Both the position numbers and the translations under genes were made by a program. From Gryllotalpicola protaetiae (GTDB lineage Bacteria > Actinomycetota > Actinomycetes > Actinomycetales > Microbacteriaceae), in the NCBI RefSeq assembly GCF_003627055.1, contig NZ_CP032624.1:1550001-1614000 (forward strand): 64,000 bases of DNA, given 5' to 3'. Below, piece after piece: positions 25,247-33,719 of this stretch; positions within the stretch are counted from its first letter, which is position 1, and each line of letters opens with the position of its first letter. The notes beneath the pieces are model-generated. The model did not search any database, was not told the origin of the DNA, and worked only from the letters and a program-made list of their open reading frames with translations.

Positions 25247-25948
25247 TTACACTCGCGGTGCTCGGTTCTCCTCGTTCTGCCAGTGGATGGCGATGAACTG
25301 GGCGACATCGTCAGGGTCGATGCCGTCCGCCTGCGCCCCAGCAATGTTCTTGCGGTTGAGCGCGACGGCCTGGACCGCGTTGGGGACGTCGTGGATCTCG
25401 AGAAGGCGAGCGACGACGCCTGCATAGCTGTCGACAGTCCACTCGTGTCCGCTGATCTCGATGGTTGTCAGGCCGTTGGGGAGCTGCGCAGGTGCCTCTC
25501 CGAGTTCGATCCGTCGCTCGTCGAGCTCGCGGATGAGTCGCTGGACGGCGCGCTCGTCCGTGATGATCTGGCGGGCTTCCGCGAGGGGGCTGTCGGCGTC
25601 CGCCGCCTGTTCGGCAAGCTCAGCCGCGTTGCGGAGGTCCGGATCATCGGTGGTGAGCGCGTGGATGTACTCACCCACAGTGGGCGCGCCGGTCGCCTCG
25701 TCGGTGAACCATCCCGGGATGGACTCGTCGAGATGCTTGACCTTCCACGATTCCAGCGCCCCGTTGGCGTGGAGGATGCGCTGTGCAAGAAGCCAGTCGT
25801 AGTGCTTCTGCTCCTCCGACAGCTCAGCGGCGAGCCCGATCTCTGCTCCGCGCTTTGGCTTGGCCTCCGCGATCTTTCGCGTGTGCGCTTTCGCGCGGGC
25901 CGTGCCGTCTGCGCTCTTGCTGGCCTTGACGTTGATTGTCCTGCTCAT
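25247..25948 (-). CDS. Hypothetical protein
   Basis: 233 residues, acidic and helical after a basic N-terminus (KASKSADGTARAKAHTRKI). No family recognised. ATG 25948 was chosen, and an upstream in-frame start at 25984 would add 12 residues. Reads from the promoter at 26145-26156. Confidence 0.55.
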   Translation of the reverse strand: MSRTINVKASKSADGTARAKAHTRKIAEAKPKRGAEIGLAAELSEEQKHYDWLLAQRILHANGALESWKVKHLDESIPGWFTDEATGAPTVGEYIHALTTDDPDLRNAAELAEQAADADSPLAEARQIITDERAVQRLIRELDERRIELGEAPAQLPNGLTTIEISGHEWTVDSYAGVVARLLEIHDVPNAVQAVALNRKNIAGAQADGIDPDDVAQFIAIHWQNEENRAPRV

Positions 25949-26144
25949 TTTGCTATTGCTGACTTTCTCGTAAGTACTACTCACTGATGGGACTTGTGTC
26001 CCAATGGACTTGATGTGCGCGGGGAGCCCGCAGAAGCGCCATCTTGACGACGACGCCCACTAGATCTGGTGAGGCGTCGGCCGTTGTCGAACGGCGCTCG
26101 AGTGTGGGACGGTCGCGGGTCAAAACGACCGCCCCACACCTTCA

Positions 26145-26156
26145 CCTATGCGCGCG
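26145..26156 (-). promoter_or_regulatory. Shared element promoter, CATAG type
   Basis: CGCGCG then CATAGG on the minus strand. Here too the hexamer overlaps the stop codon (CGC GCA TAG) of the upstream small membrane protein. Confidence 0.5.
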
Positions 26157-26289
26157 TGCCGGCGGCGGCTGGGCTGGCCGTTCTCCAGCGCTCCCGCTTC
26201 CTCGCGGCCACCGCGTCGACGACCCGCTGCGCGACGAACAACGAGGCGAAGAACGCGAGGAAGGCGACGGCGAAGATGAGGGCGCTCAT
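26146..26289 (-). CDS. Small single-helix membrane protein
   Basis: 47 residues: MSALIFAVAFLAFFASLFVA then a basic tail (RVVDAVAARKRERWRTA). It begins in the end of the helix-turn-helix gene (ATGA overlap). Its final codons CGC GCA TAG form the promoter for the downstream gene. No function is known. Confidence 0.55.
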   Translation of the reverse strand: MSALIFAVAFLAFFASLFVAQRVVDAVAARKRERWRTASPAAAGTRA

Positions 26290-26723
26290 CGGCGGCGAGC
26301 GTAGGGTCGACGGTCCGCGATGGTCCGGCGTTTCCGGTCGATGCGGTCGGCTTGCCGGCGGAGGGCTCCGCGGTCCGGCTCGGGGGCGTCGCTCGCCAGC
26401 CGGCGGAGGGTCGCGGCGTCACGGCCGAGACTCTCGGAGAGCAGCTCGAGATCAGACTTGGTCGGCTCGGCGTAAGGGTCCTCGGGCGGCTCGGTGTCGT
26501 CTGCTCGCCCGTGCCCCTCGACGTATGCGAGGACGTCTGCGGCGCGCGCGACGTAAGGGGCGCCCGAGCTGGTGCGAGGGAGCAGCGGGATCGGCAGCTG
26601 GCCACGGTAGGCCTTCTGGCGGACGCTGGGCACGCCGATCTCGAGGATCTCCGCGATCTCGCGGAGGGCGACGAGCTTGTCGCCGCCGATCAGCTGGCGG
26701 GCTTCTTCGAGGCTGATGGTCAC
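26286..26723 (-). CDS. Helix-turn-helix DNA-binding protein
   Basis: 145 residues. The N-terminal half is a MerR/Xis-like HTH (LVALREIAEILEIGVPSVRQKAYRG) followed by a short wing and ARAADVLAYVEGH. The C-terminal half is Arg/Asp rich. Probably a small regulator or Xis-like factor. It is coupled by ATGA overlap to the 47-residue membrane protein. Confidence 0.6.
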   Translation of the reverse strand: MTISLEEARQLIGGDKLVALREIAEILEIGVPSVRQKAYRGQLPIPLLPRTSSGAPYVARAADVLAYVEGHGRADDTEPPEDPYAEPTKSDLELLSESLGRDAATLRRLASDAPEPDRGALRRQADRIDRKRRTIADRRPYARRR

Positions 26724-26860
26724 TGGGGTCCTGTCTTTCTGCCGGTGGCATCCGGCTATCTCGTTGTGACGCCTGGGCGGTGTCGTAGGTGAACATGCGG
26801 CGAAAGTCGGACAACGGCTGAAACCCGCGAGTATCCGGCTGATACGCGCCTGTCGGACAG

Positions 26861-27613
26861 TCAGGGGCGGACGAGGGCTGAGCGGTTCGCGAGGTAGATC
26901 TCGCCGGTCTGCGGGTCGCGCCGCCAGGCACCGCTCCCCGCTGCGAGATCGCCAAGCACGAGCCGCGCGTGGGGCTCGCGGCCAGCGGCGATGTCGCGCG
27001 CGATCCAGTCGGCGATCGAGAACTCGCGTTTCGACCGGTTACATCTGCCACACGAGGGCACCCAATTTCTGGCGTCGTGGGTGCCGCCGGCGGCCAGAGA
27101 AATGATGTGATCCACCCCGAACTGTGCCTTGGTCGGTGTCCCGCGCCCGGAGAAGCCATCTGCGCGAACGACAAGTAGGTGTCCGCAGTAAACGCAACTC
27201 GGTGTAGCACCTGTCATCGCGGCGACGGCCAGTCGCTCGTCTGTAGTCCAGGTGGCAGCGACGCCGGCGGCCTCGTTACGGCGGGCCCGATTCTCGGCTG
27301 CACGTGCCGCCTCGCGGATGAGTTGCTGCAGGTGGCTGCGGCTACAAGCGAACCGGTCCCTCTGCGAGGGCGGGGCGACCACGAAATGGGAGCAACGCCG
27401 GGCCCGGCAGCGTTCGACGCGGAAGCCGCGGTGCAGGAGGCGGGCACCGATGCTGGCGCAGGTGGCCGAGCACCAGCGTCGGCGGCGAGAACCTGTGGGG
27501 ATGGCCTTCTGGCACAAGGCGCAGAAACGGGTGGGGGTATGGGTGTGCGAAGTCCGCATCGCCGACGTCCAATCGAGCGAGCCCCTCGGAGTGGGAGCTG
27601 TGCGACTTGGCAC
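26861..27613 (-). CDS. HNH endonuclease
   Basis: 250 residues. N-terminal zinc fingers are FCALCQKAIP and RWCSATCAS. The C-terminal HNH core is CVYCGHLLVV, then FGVDHIISLAAGGTHDARNWVPSCGRCNRSKRE, giving paired CxxC, DHI, the Asn and the closing CxxC. Such nucleases are common in phages and mobile elements. The GTG at 27613 is preceded by CATCGC 11 nt upstream within a TCCGCG context. An internal ATG at 27559 is the alternative. Confidence 0.8.
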   Translation of the reverse strand: MPSRTAPTPRGSLDWTSAMRTSHTHTPTRFCALCQKAIPTGSRRRRWCSATCASIGARLLHRGFRVERCRARRCSHFVVAPPSQRDRFACSRSHLQQLIREAARAAENRARRNEAAGVAATWTTDERLAVAAMTGATPSCVYCGHLLVVRADGFSGRGTPTKAQFGVDHIISLAAGGTHDARNWVPSCGRCNRSKREFSIADWIARDIAAGREPHARLVLGDLAAGSGAWRRDPQTGEIYLANRSALVRP

Positions 27614-27660
27614 ATGCGGCGATGCGCGGACGGGGCCGGATCAGGAGCCCCGAAGATGCA

Positions 27661-27691
27661 GAAAGACCCCGGCGGAGTGCCGGGGTCTTTC
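27661..27691. terminator. Terminator after the gene at 27743
   Basis: Perfect 13-bp stem GAAAGACCCCGGC around GGAGT, ending in a TTTC. It lies between the stop at 27743 and the HNH start, so it separates the two minus-strand units. Confidence 0.75.
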
Positions 27692-27742
27692 ACGATTGGA
27701 CGTCGTGTATTCGATGTATGCGGCGACGCCGCGGGCTCGCTC

Positions 27743-28180
27743 CTACGCGGCGAGAAGCGCCTGCACGCGGTCCTCAGGAACGTCCGTGTGCAGGCTGGTC
27801 GCGACATCGCTCGGGTTGAACCCACGCAGCTGATCCGCGCGGATCGTCTCGCGCTCAGCTGCGACCTCGTCGAGGGCGGTCAGCGGGTCGATGCCGCGGA
27901 CCACGAGGTCGTGGGCGACGTGGGCCCAGAAGGAGAGCGCGGGCACACCGCGCCAGCCGACGCCGGAGTATTCGCCGAGGCGCTCATCGGTCAACGCGGC
28001 CAGGCGGTCACGGAGGAGGAGATGAGTCGCAAGGTCGAGGTCGAGCTCGCCGGTGCCGGGGAAGCGGGGAATGTCGCGTTCGGGGAGCTCGAAGCCGATC
28101 GCCTCGACGACGCGCTGGTGGACGCAGGCAGGGGACCGATCGAGGATCGCGCTCTCGATCTCGGCGAACGTCGCGGACAT
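27743..28180 (-). CDS. Hypothetical protein
   Basis: 145 residues, acidic, mostly helical (FAEIESAILDRSPACVHQRVVEAIGF, later LSFWAHVAHDLVVRGIDPLTALDEV). GAGGAGCCACCC precedes ATG 28180. Expressed from the promoter at 28221. No family recognised. Confidence 0.6.
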   Translation of the reverse strand: MSATFAEIESAILDRSPACVHQRVVEAIGFELPERDIPRFPGTGELDLDLATHLLLRDRLAALTDERLGEYSGVGWRGVPALSFWAHVAHDLVVRGIDPLTALDEVAAERETIRADQLRGFNPSDVATSLHTDVPEDRVQALLAA

Positions 28181-28220
28181 GGGTGGCTCCTCGGGTCAGG
28201 TGGTGTTTCCTTCACCTAGA

Positions 28221-28232
28221 CCTATGCGGTGA
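28221..28232 (-). promoter_or_regulatory. Shared element promoter, CATAG type
   Basis: CATAGG (hexamer starts at 28226) after TCACCG on the minus strand. Predicted start about 34 nt before ATG 28180. The upstream six bases match the consensus poorly. Confidence 0.4.
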
Positions 28233-28289
28233 GCCGGCCGACGGCTGGGTTGAGCAGCGCCGCATCGAGAACCGAGAGGGGCGCCTTGA

Positions 28290-28670
28290 AAGCCACGACG
28301 GGCCGCCTGTCGCGTTTTTTGACGGCCAAGAGGGTGCTGTCGCGCCCGAATCGACCACCTCGTCCGATGTCCGTCGGACGGCTACTTCCCAATCGGGAGT
28401 AAGGGAGAAGGCCGTTTCGGGGTCCGCGTCTGAGGTTCGAGCGCCAGAACAGGACCTATATAGAGATTTGGATATTTCCTAATCCTGAAATCGGGGGAAA
28501 TACAAAGCCCAAAATCCCTATGTGTTGTTGTTTGTTAAACCTAATACTGGAGAATTCTTCTTCTTCTATTACTGTTTTACCCCTGGTCAGCGGTGGTTTT
28601 CGGCTGTATTATCTTCCGTCGGATTTCGTCGGACAACCAGGACAGGTTTTCTCGGACGCGCTATGCCGTG
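28290..28670. other. AT-rich non-coding island with CGTCGGA repeats
   Basis: About 28440-28600 is markedly AT-rich (for example CTATATAGAG and GATATTTCC), unlike anything else in the window. It is flanked by partial repeats and inverted repeats of CGTCGGA (28362-28385 and 28612-28635). Short open frames here lack the codon bias of the rest. It could be a replication origin, a promoter-rich control region or a recently acquired piece. No Rep gene is adjacent. Confidence 0.45.
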
Positions 28671-28826
28671 CGGCCACCTGGCGCGACAGAACCCTTTGCC
28701 GCCCGCTCCACCCACGGGCGAGGTGAAATCGCGCCTAGGGGGCGCACAGCGCCGCTGAGAGATATATGAGCGATCCCGGTGCATCAGCCGAGCGTTCCCT
28801 GACCCCGCATACCCCTCGCGCAGCTC

Positions 28827-28838
28827 GCCGCGCTCATC
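28827..28838 (+). promoter_or_regulatory. Shared element promoter, CTCAT type
   Basis: GCCGCG then CTCATC. ATG 28845 is exactly 12 nt after the hexamer start. Confidence 0.5.
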
Positions 28839-28844
28839 AGAGGT

Positions 28845-29093
28845 ATGGCAGACCACACCTCGTTCGACCTCCTCGCCCTCTCGGTCGGCATCCCCGACCA
28901 CCGCCCCGCTGACGCGCGCCACGGCGCCGTGGTCGTCCTCGCCGGCACCGGCCAGATCAGCGGCCCTTCGCCGTGGCCCTCCCTCATCCGCAAGCGCGCC
29001 GGCACCCACGCCGACGGCGCCGCCAATCTCGCTGCGCTCCACCGGATCGCCGCCCGTCAGCACACGCTCGTCGAGGAACTGACCCGTGTGTGA
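28845..29093 (+). CDS. Small hypothetical protein
   Basis: 82 residues, soluble (FDLLALSVGIPDHRPADARHG in the N-terminal half, a helical C-terminus). No family recognised. ATG is leaderless from the shared promoter. First gene of a plus-strand run to 30051. Confidence 0.55.
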   Translation: MADHTSFDLLALSVGIPDHRPADARHGAVVVLAGTGQISGPSPWPSLIRKRAGTHADGAANLAALHRIAARQHTLVEELTRV

Positions 29094-29266
29094 AGCGCTG
29101 CCCGGTGACCGGTGCGAGATCTCGCAGCACGGCGAGCATCGCGCTCAGGTCCAGCGTGCGTGGCGGCAGCGCCGAGCAGCGCATCGAGAAGACCGCAGAG
29201 AGGTTGCCCGGTCCACAGCTCGGTCCGTCGTCACGGGCGCCTCGCTCACCACATCTGAGTCTCTAA
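29090..29266 (+). CDS. Possible small basic protein
   Basis: 58 residues, Arg/Ser rich (VKRCPVTGARSRSTASIALR). The GTG overlaps the preceding stop as GTGA, a coupling style used widely in this element. There is no other support. Confidence 0.3.
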   Translation: MKRCPVTGARSRSTASIALRSSVRGGSAEQRIEKTAERLPGPQLGPSSRAPRSPHLSL

Positions 29267-29298
29267 TCCCATCCGTCGCTAGCCCCGTGGAGGCCACC

Positions 29299-30051
29299 GT
29301 GTCCCGATCCCAGCTCGATGCAGTTCTTGAGTCGAGGACCGCTGTGCTCCGGTTGCTCGACGTCGAAGGGGAGGGTGAGATTCCCGGGCTCCCCGATCGC
29401 GACCGGGCTTCTGTCATCACCGACCTGGTCCATGACGAAGCCGGGCGCCTGACCGCAGTTGTGCTCGACGATGGTCACCGGCTCGACGTCGGCGGACGCG
29501 TCCGATTCGAGGATGGACTCCTCGTGATCCCCGACGGGGACGCGCGCGCTGTGTTCCGTATCGAGCAACCCGACCAGCCGCCGATCGGCGTGGCCGACTT
29601 CGCGGGCGTCGAGCCAGAGCGCGTCAGACTCATTCGGGAAGCGCGGGACGCGCTTGGCCTGGTCGCGCAGGTCGCCGTCGAGGAAGCCCGCACGCGAAAG
29701 CCTGCCGATCTGAGTGAAGTGCCGGTGATTGCCGCCTCGATCCTCGGCTCACTTCGACGGGCCCGCGCGGTCGCCGACGGTGCCTGGCAGGCATCCCTGG
29801 GCCTCGACGACGCCGCCTGGCGCCAGGTCCGTGCAGATCGCGACCCGGCGCTCATCCAGGTCGAGCTCGCGGCCGTCGAAGCGTGGCACGGGAAGGCAGT
29901 GAGCATGGTCAAGCGGCTCGACGAGGCTGTCGCTCGATACGCCGACGGCAGGCGGCCGATTCCCGCGCAACTTGAGGCGTGGAGCCAAGACATCCGTGGG
30001 TTCCGTGGCGGTCTCGCGAAGGAGCTCACGCGACTGCGGGGGACCCAGTGA
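29299..30051 (+). CDS. Hypothetical protein
   Basis: 250 residues. The N-terminal half is beta-rich (REDRASVITDLVHDEAG-like strands, then FEDGLLVIPDGDARAVFRIE). The C-terminal half is helical with AVEAWHGKAVSMVKRLDEAVARYADG. GTG 29299 follows GTGGAGG at good spacing. No family recognised. Confidence 0.6.
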   Translation: MSRSQLDAVLESRTAVLRLLDVEGEGEIPGLPDRDRASVITDLVHDEAGRLTAVVLDDGHRLDVGGRVRFEDGLLVIPDGDARAVFRIEQPDQPPIGVADFAGVEPERVRLIREARDALGLVAQVAVEEARTRKPADLSEVPVIAASILGSLRRARAVADGAWQASLGLDDAAWRQVRADRDPALIQVELAAVEAWHGKAVSMVKRLDEAVARYADGRRPIPAQLEAWSQDIRGFRGGLAKELTRLRGTQ

Positions 30052-30151
30052 GCCCGGCGGACGCTGTCCGGCATTCTGGAGCCCCATAGGGCGTGGCGGT
30101 CCACCTCAACTGGGGCCCACCCGGCTCCCACCGATCCGCTACCGTCAGCTG

Positions 30152-30703
30152 ATGAGCTGGCTCCCGACCCTCGCGACGGCAGTCGCTGTGGCGAGCGGAA
30201 TCGTCGGCCTCTTCGCAGCAGCTTCGCGCTATTCGGAGCCGCTCCGCATCCACGGACGGATCAGCCGTCTTCGCGACGCCCGAGATGCATCCACGCCAAA
30301 ATCGTCGTCCGCGACCGTCCTCCAGTCGCGTATCGACCGAGAGTCTGCCCGCCTCGCCGTCATCGCTACGATGCGCGTGCCGGCGTCGCTGCGTTTCTTC
30401 CCATGGATCACCGTCGTCCTCCCGGCGGTCAGCGGACTCTCGGTGTGGTGGCTCCTGGCGACCGCCGATGGAGACGGCGCCCTCGTCGCCCTGGTCGCGT
30501 TCCTGGTCGGACTTATCACGGCTCTAGCCGTCGCGGTTGCTGTTGCGGTGCTCTGGGCGCGCCGCTTACACCGCGAGCGGTTCGTCCAGCGTCTCCTGGA
30601 CGCTGCGCCGGAGGACGTGCCTGCCCTGGTCGCGGAAATCGAAGTGTCGCTCGAGGAGATCGACAAGCAGCCCTCGGGTAAGTCGGCCGTTCGATCGGCG
30701 TGA
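30152..30703 (+). CDS. Membrane protein, unknown
   Basis: 183 residues with a first helix (LATAVAVASGIVGLFAAA), a basic coiled loop, and two more helices (FFPWITVVLPAVSGLSVWWLL and ALVALVAFLVGLITALAVAVAVAVLW), then an acidic tail. ATG 30152 has TACCGT exactly 12 nt upstream. No family recognised. Confidence 0.6.
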   Translation: MSWLPTLATAVAVASGIVGLFAAASRYSEPLRIHGRISRLRDARDASTPKSSSATVLQSRIDRESARLAVIATMRVPASLRFFPWITVVLPAVSGLSVWWLLATADGDGALVALVAFLVGLITALAVAVAVAVLWARRLHRERFVQRLLDAAPEDVPALVAEIEVSLEEIDKQPSGKSAVRSA

Positions 30704-30764
30704 CAACGGCCGGCCGAGATGCCCACGGCAAAGGCGACGGCTGACGAAGCGCCACCACCACTCA

Positions 30765-31037
30765 CGGCTCGCCGGCTTCGCCCGCTCGCCGACCCCGCGG
30801 GCCTTCGGCCCTACGCACCGCCATCGACACGCAGCTCCACGTCCCTTCGACCCGTTTGCGTGCTGCGCGAGCTTCGCTCGCTTCGCCGGCACGTCGGCTG
30901 AACGGTGCGCGGCGCTCAGCGATCCGCTACGGCGCAGCTCGACGAATGTCGAGCGCAGCACGCGGGCGAGACGGATGCTCGGCGGTTGCGCGGAGACGCG
31001 TTACGAAGGTCGGCGAGCGGGCGAAGCCGGCGAGCCG
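30765..31037. repeat. 30-bp perfect inverted repeat pair
   Basis: Arms 30765-30794 and 31008-31037 are perfectly complementary over 30 bp, with a 213-nt spacer. One extra base lies just outside one arm. Short hairpins lie inside, including GCGAGC-TTC-GCTCGC. The 30704-31174 gap shows no gene. Could be a MITE-like remnant or a folded regulatory RNA. Confidence 0.6.
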
Positions 31038-31888
31038 TTGAGTGACAGGGGAGCGAGGTCAGCCACCCGCATGGCCACTCGGGTGAGTATTCATCAGATT
31101 CTGCTGGCCGCTGAGTCTGAACACCTGTAGCGTCTGCGCCAGTCAGCGATGTGCCCTTGGGATCGGAGAACGACGTGCCCCTCGAGTTCGAGCTTCCGGA
31201 CTACTTCGAGCGTCCCGAGCTGGTCTTGGCTTCCTTCACGGCGACGGTCTACGAAGATCTCGACTCGGTCGTCGAGATGCGAGAGGCTCTCTTCCTCGAC
31301 CGTGACGTGATCGGGGACGTCTTTGATGAGAATCTCGTCGCGGCCCTCGAGGCGATCGCGGAAGCCTGGGGGCCAGTCGCGGACACGCGGGACTCGTTTG
31401 TTGAGTCGCTCCTCGCCGCAACCCCCGAAGTTCTGAGCTTCTACGGCCTCATCGGGCTCGAGCTCCGAGCGAAGATCATCGGCTGGGAGTACGCGCGCGG
31501 CCGACTCGAGGCAGCACTTGACTCACCGAACGTAGAGACCGTGGGATCGGACCACCTTCTACCCCAACCGGTCCCGCCGGTTCGCACGGCCGGGCGGCTA
31601 CGTCGTCTCCTTCGCGCGATCAACCGGCCCGCAGTGCGCAGGGTTGCCCGGGGCGTCGAGCGCTCCCTGGGTGCCGCCGACGTGGCGCTGGGGAGCGCTG
31701 TCAAGTTCATCCCGCACCACGAGAAGCTCGTTGAGATGAAGGAGCTGCTCGAGAATCTCGCAGGCACCTTTGCCGACCAGGCTGAGGGCTGACCTCCAGC
31801 TCGCTGCACCGCGGGCGGCACGATAGCGTGGGCCGCCGTCAGCTCGCATCGCACCACCTTCTTCGATCCGTCTGCGTGCTGCGCGAGC
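30845..31888. repeat. 28-bp direct repeat upstream of two genes
   Basis: Copies at 30845-30872 and 31861-31888 match at 26 of 28 positions by eye. Both end in a GCGAGC hairpin (loop TTC or GCT). One precedes the gene at 31175, the other the ParA-like gene at 32043. A centromere-like or operator role for ParA is possible. Confidence 0.5.
31175..31792 (+). CDS. Hypothetical protein
   Basis: 205 residues, acidic helical N-terminal half (DLDSVVEMREALFLDRDVIGD) and a basic C-terminal half (RRLLRAINRPAVRRVARGVERSL). GTG 31175 follows GGAG at 6-nt spacing. A GTG at 31151 is the alternative. No family recognised. Confidence 0.55.
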   Translation: MPLEFELPDYFERPELVLASFTATVYEDLDSVVEMREALFLDRDVIGDVFDENLVAALEAIAEAWGPVADTRDSFVESLLAATPEVLSFYGLIGLELRAKIIGWEYARGRLEAALDSPNVETVGSDHLLPQPVPPVRTAGRLRRLLRAINRPAVRRVARGVERSLGAADVALGSAVKFIPHHEKLVEMKELLENLAGTFADQAEG

Positions 31889-32042
31889 GCTGCTCGCCGC
31901 GCCTGGGTCCCGCTGACAAACCACAAGGGATGCCGGGCAAGTCAGCATCGAACGTGCGGCCGATAGGCGTCTTGTTGCGTGGCATCCCGCCGCCGCGGCA
32001 CCGCTCCAGTACCGTGGCCGGGACACCGAAGAAAGGTCTCGC

Positions 32043-33083
32043 GTGGCAACGACGATCGCCATGTTCAACAACAAAGGTGGGGTCAGCAAGACCACCACTA
32101 CCTTCAATCTTGGTTGGATGCTCGCCGAACGTGGCCACACCGTGGTGATGGTCGATGCTGACCCCCAGTGCAACCTGACCGGGATGGTTCTGGACATCAA
32201 GGAGGAGGACGCGCTCTCGGCGTTCTACCGTGACAACCCTGGCCGGAATTTACGTGATGCGCTTGAACCAGCGTTCGCGTCGAGGCCCAAACCGCTCGAA
32301 CCGGTGGAGTGTGTGCCGGTCGAAGGTATCGACAAGCTCTATCTCATCCCCGGCCACGTCGGTCTCGCTGAGGACGAGGTGTCGCTGGGCATAGCGCAAC
32401 AGCTCTCGGAATCGGTTCAGGCACTGAAGAATCTGCCAGGCAGCTTCCGATATCTGTTCGACAAGACCGCCGAGGACTACGGCGCCGATTTTGTCCTGGT
32501 TGATCTGAGCCCCGGCCTCGGCGCAATCAACCAGAACCTAGTCGCGACCGCAGACTTCTTTATCGTCCCCGCGAGCCCCGATGTCTTCTCAGTCATGGCA
32601 TTGGAGTCTCTTGCACGAGTACTTCCCCGCTGGAACCGATGGGCAGAGAACGCGGCCAGGCTTGACGCGTTGACCACTGCCGACTACCCGTTCCCGAAGC
32701 CCGACCTCAAGTTCCTCGGAACCGTCATCCAGCGCTACCGGCTCAAGAGCGGTTCGGCCACTGAAGGCTTCCGCGCCTATTTTGAACAGCTCGACCGGGA
32801 GGTTGAGAACATCCTCGCGCCCGCTCTGGATGAGGCGGGGCTTCTCTTGCCGAAGGAGAAATACAAAGCGGCCAACATGGACGAGTCGCTTCGCCTCATC
32901 AGCATTCCCGACTTCAATTCGCTGATCACGAACTCGCAGCAGGCTCGAAAGCCGGTATTCGCGCTGACGAAAGATGACACCGAGAGCAGGGGATTTGTGT
33001 GGGACACGCAGAAGGCGAGCATTGACTCCTTCCACACACTTTTCGCGGAGCTTGCCGAGCGGATCGAAACCTTGACGGCTTAA
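32043..33083 (+). CDS. ParA-family ATPase
   Basis: 346 residues with a deviant Walker A (FNNKGGVSKTTTTFNLG, Lys11 and Lys16; Ser15 replaces the usual Gly), the Walker A' DADPQCNLTG and Walker B FVLVDLSPGLGAINQN. These mark a Soj/ParA-type P-loop ATPase, longer than the usual plasmid ParA. GTG 32043 follows AAAGG. There is no ParB. It overlaps by 1 nt (TAATG) with the HEPN gene, so the two are a tight pair. A partition role or a toxin-antitoxin/defence role are both possible. Confidence 0.8.
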   Translation: MATTIAMFNNKGGVSKTTTTFNLGWMLAERGHTVVMVDADPQCNLTGMVLDIKEEDALSAFYRDNPGRNLRDALEPAFASRPKPLEPVECVPVEGIDKLYLIPGHVGLAEDEVSLGIAQQLSESVQALKNLPGSFRYLFDKTAEDYGADFVLVDLSPGLGAINQNLVATADFFIVPASPDVFSVMALESLARVLPRWNRWAENAARLDALTTADYPFPKPDLKFLGTVIQRYRLKSGSATEGFRAYFEQLDREVENILAPALDEAGLLLPKEKYKAANMDESLRLISIPDFNSLITNSQQARKPVFALTKDDTESRGFVWDTQKASIDSFHTLFAELAERIETLTA

Positions 33084-33685
33084 TGTCCACGGCTCGCCTC
33101 GTTCACTTCGAGTCCGACGCTTCTCGCGCTCGTGACGTCGTTGGACTGGGCCAACGCATTGGCACACTCACGGTGGGTCGCGTCGACGCGTCCGATATGT
33201 ATCGCGCGGGGCTCGTTCAAATCGTGTCCGCGATGGACCACTACTTTCACGGCGTTGTGCTGGATCGGGCGGTCGATCTGATAGTTGGCCGCACTTCGTC
33301 GAACACGGCCTCCACCAAGGTCGGGGTCTCCTTCGACGCGGTTCGGCAGATTATCGCTGCCTCGACGCCAGCTGAGCGAGAATTGGCCGCACGCACGCAC
33401 GTTTCGCAACGGTTGGCGCTAGAGACGTATCAGAAGCCAGACGACATAGGGGCGGCACTGGCAGTCGTAGGCATACCAAAGATCTGGAGCGCGGCCTTTG
33501 GGGCAGCGGCCGGCGGCACGAAGGTCGCGTTGGGCGTCATCGTCACCCGGCGAAATCGCATTGTCCATCAGGCTGACTCGGACCCGCTAGTACCGGGGAT
33601 GGTGACAGCTCTCAGTGATGTCGATGCGCTGGCAGCGATCGACACTGTCTGTAAAGTCGTGCGCTCGATCGACGCTTTTCTATAG
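33083..33685 (+). CDS. HEPN-domain protein
   Basis: 200 residues, helical. The C-terminal half ends with RRNRIVHQADSDPLVPG, the R-x4-H signature of HEPN ribonucleases (RiboL-PSP/MAE_28990-like), preceded by a long helix AAAGGTKVALGVIV. HEPN proteins cut RNA in toxin-antitoxin and abortive-infection systems. Coupled to the ParA-like gene by TAATG. Family assignment is from the motif alone. Confidence 0.6.
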   Translation: MSTARLVHFESDASRARDVVGLGQRIGTLTVGRVDASDMYRAGLVQIVSAMDHYFHGVVLDRAVDLIVGRTSSNTASTKVGVSFDAVRQIIAASTPAERELAARTHVSQRLALETYQKPDDIGAALAVVGIPKIWSAAFGAAAGGTKVALGVIVTRRNRIVHQADSDPLVPGMVTALSDVDALAAIDTVCKVVRSIDAFL

Positions 33686-33719
33686 CGAGCCGACGAGGTC
33701 TCGCCCTCAGACATCTACC

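Noticed and set aside
28520-28758. Two overlapping frames in the AT-rich island
   Set aside because: Low-complexity translation (Phe/Cys runs), no promoter or ribosome site, and composition unlike neighbouring genes.
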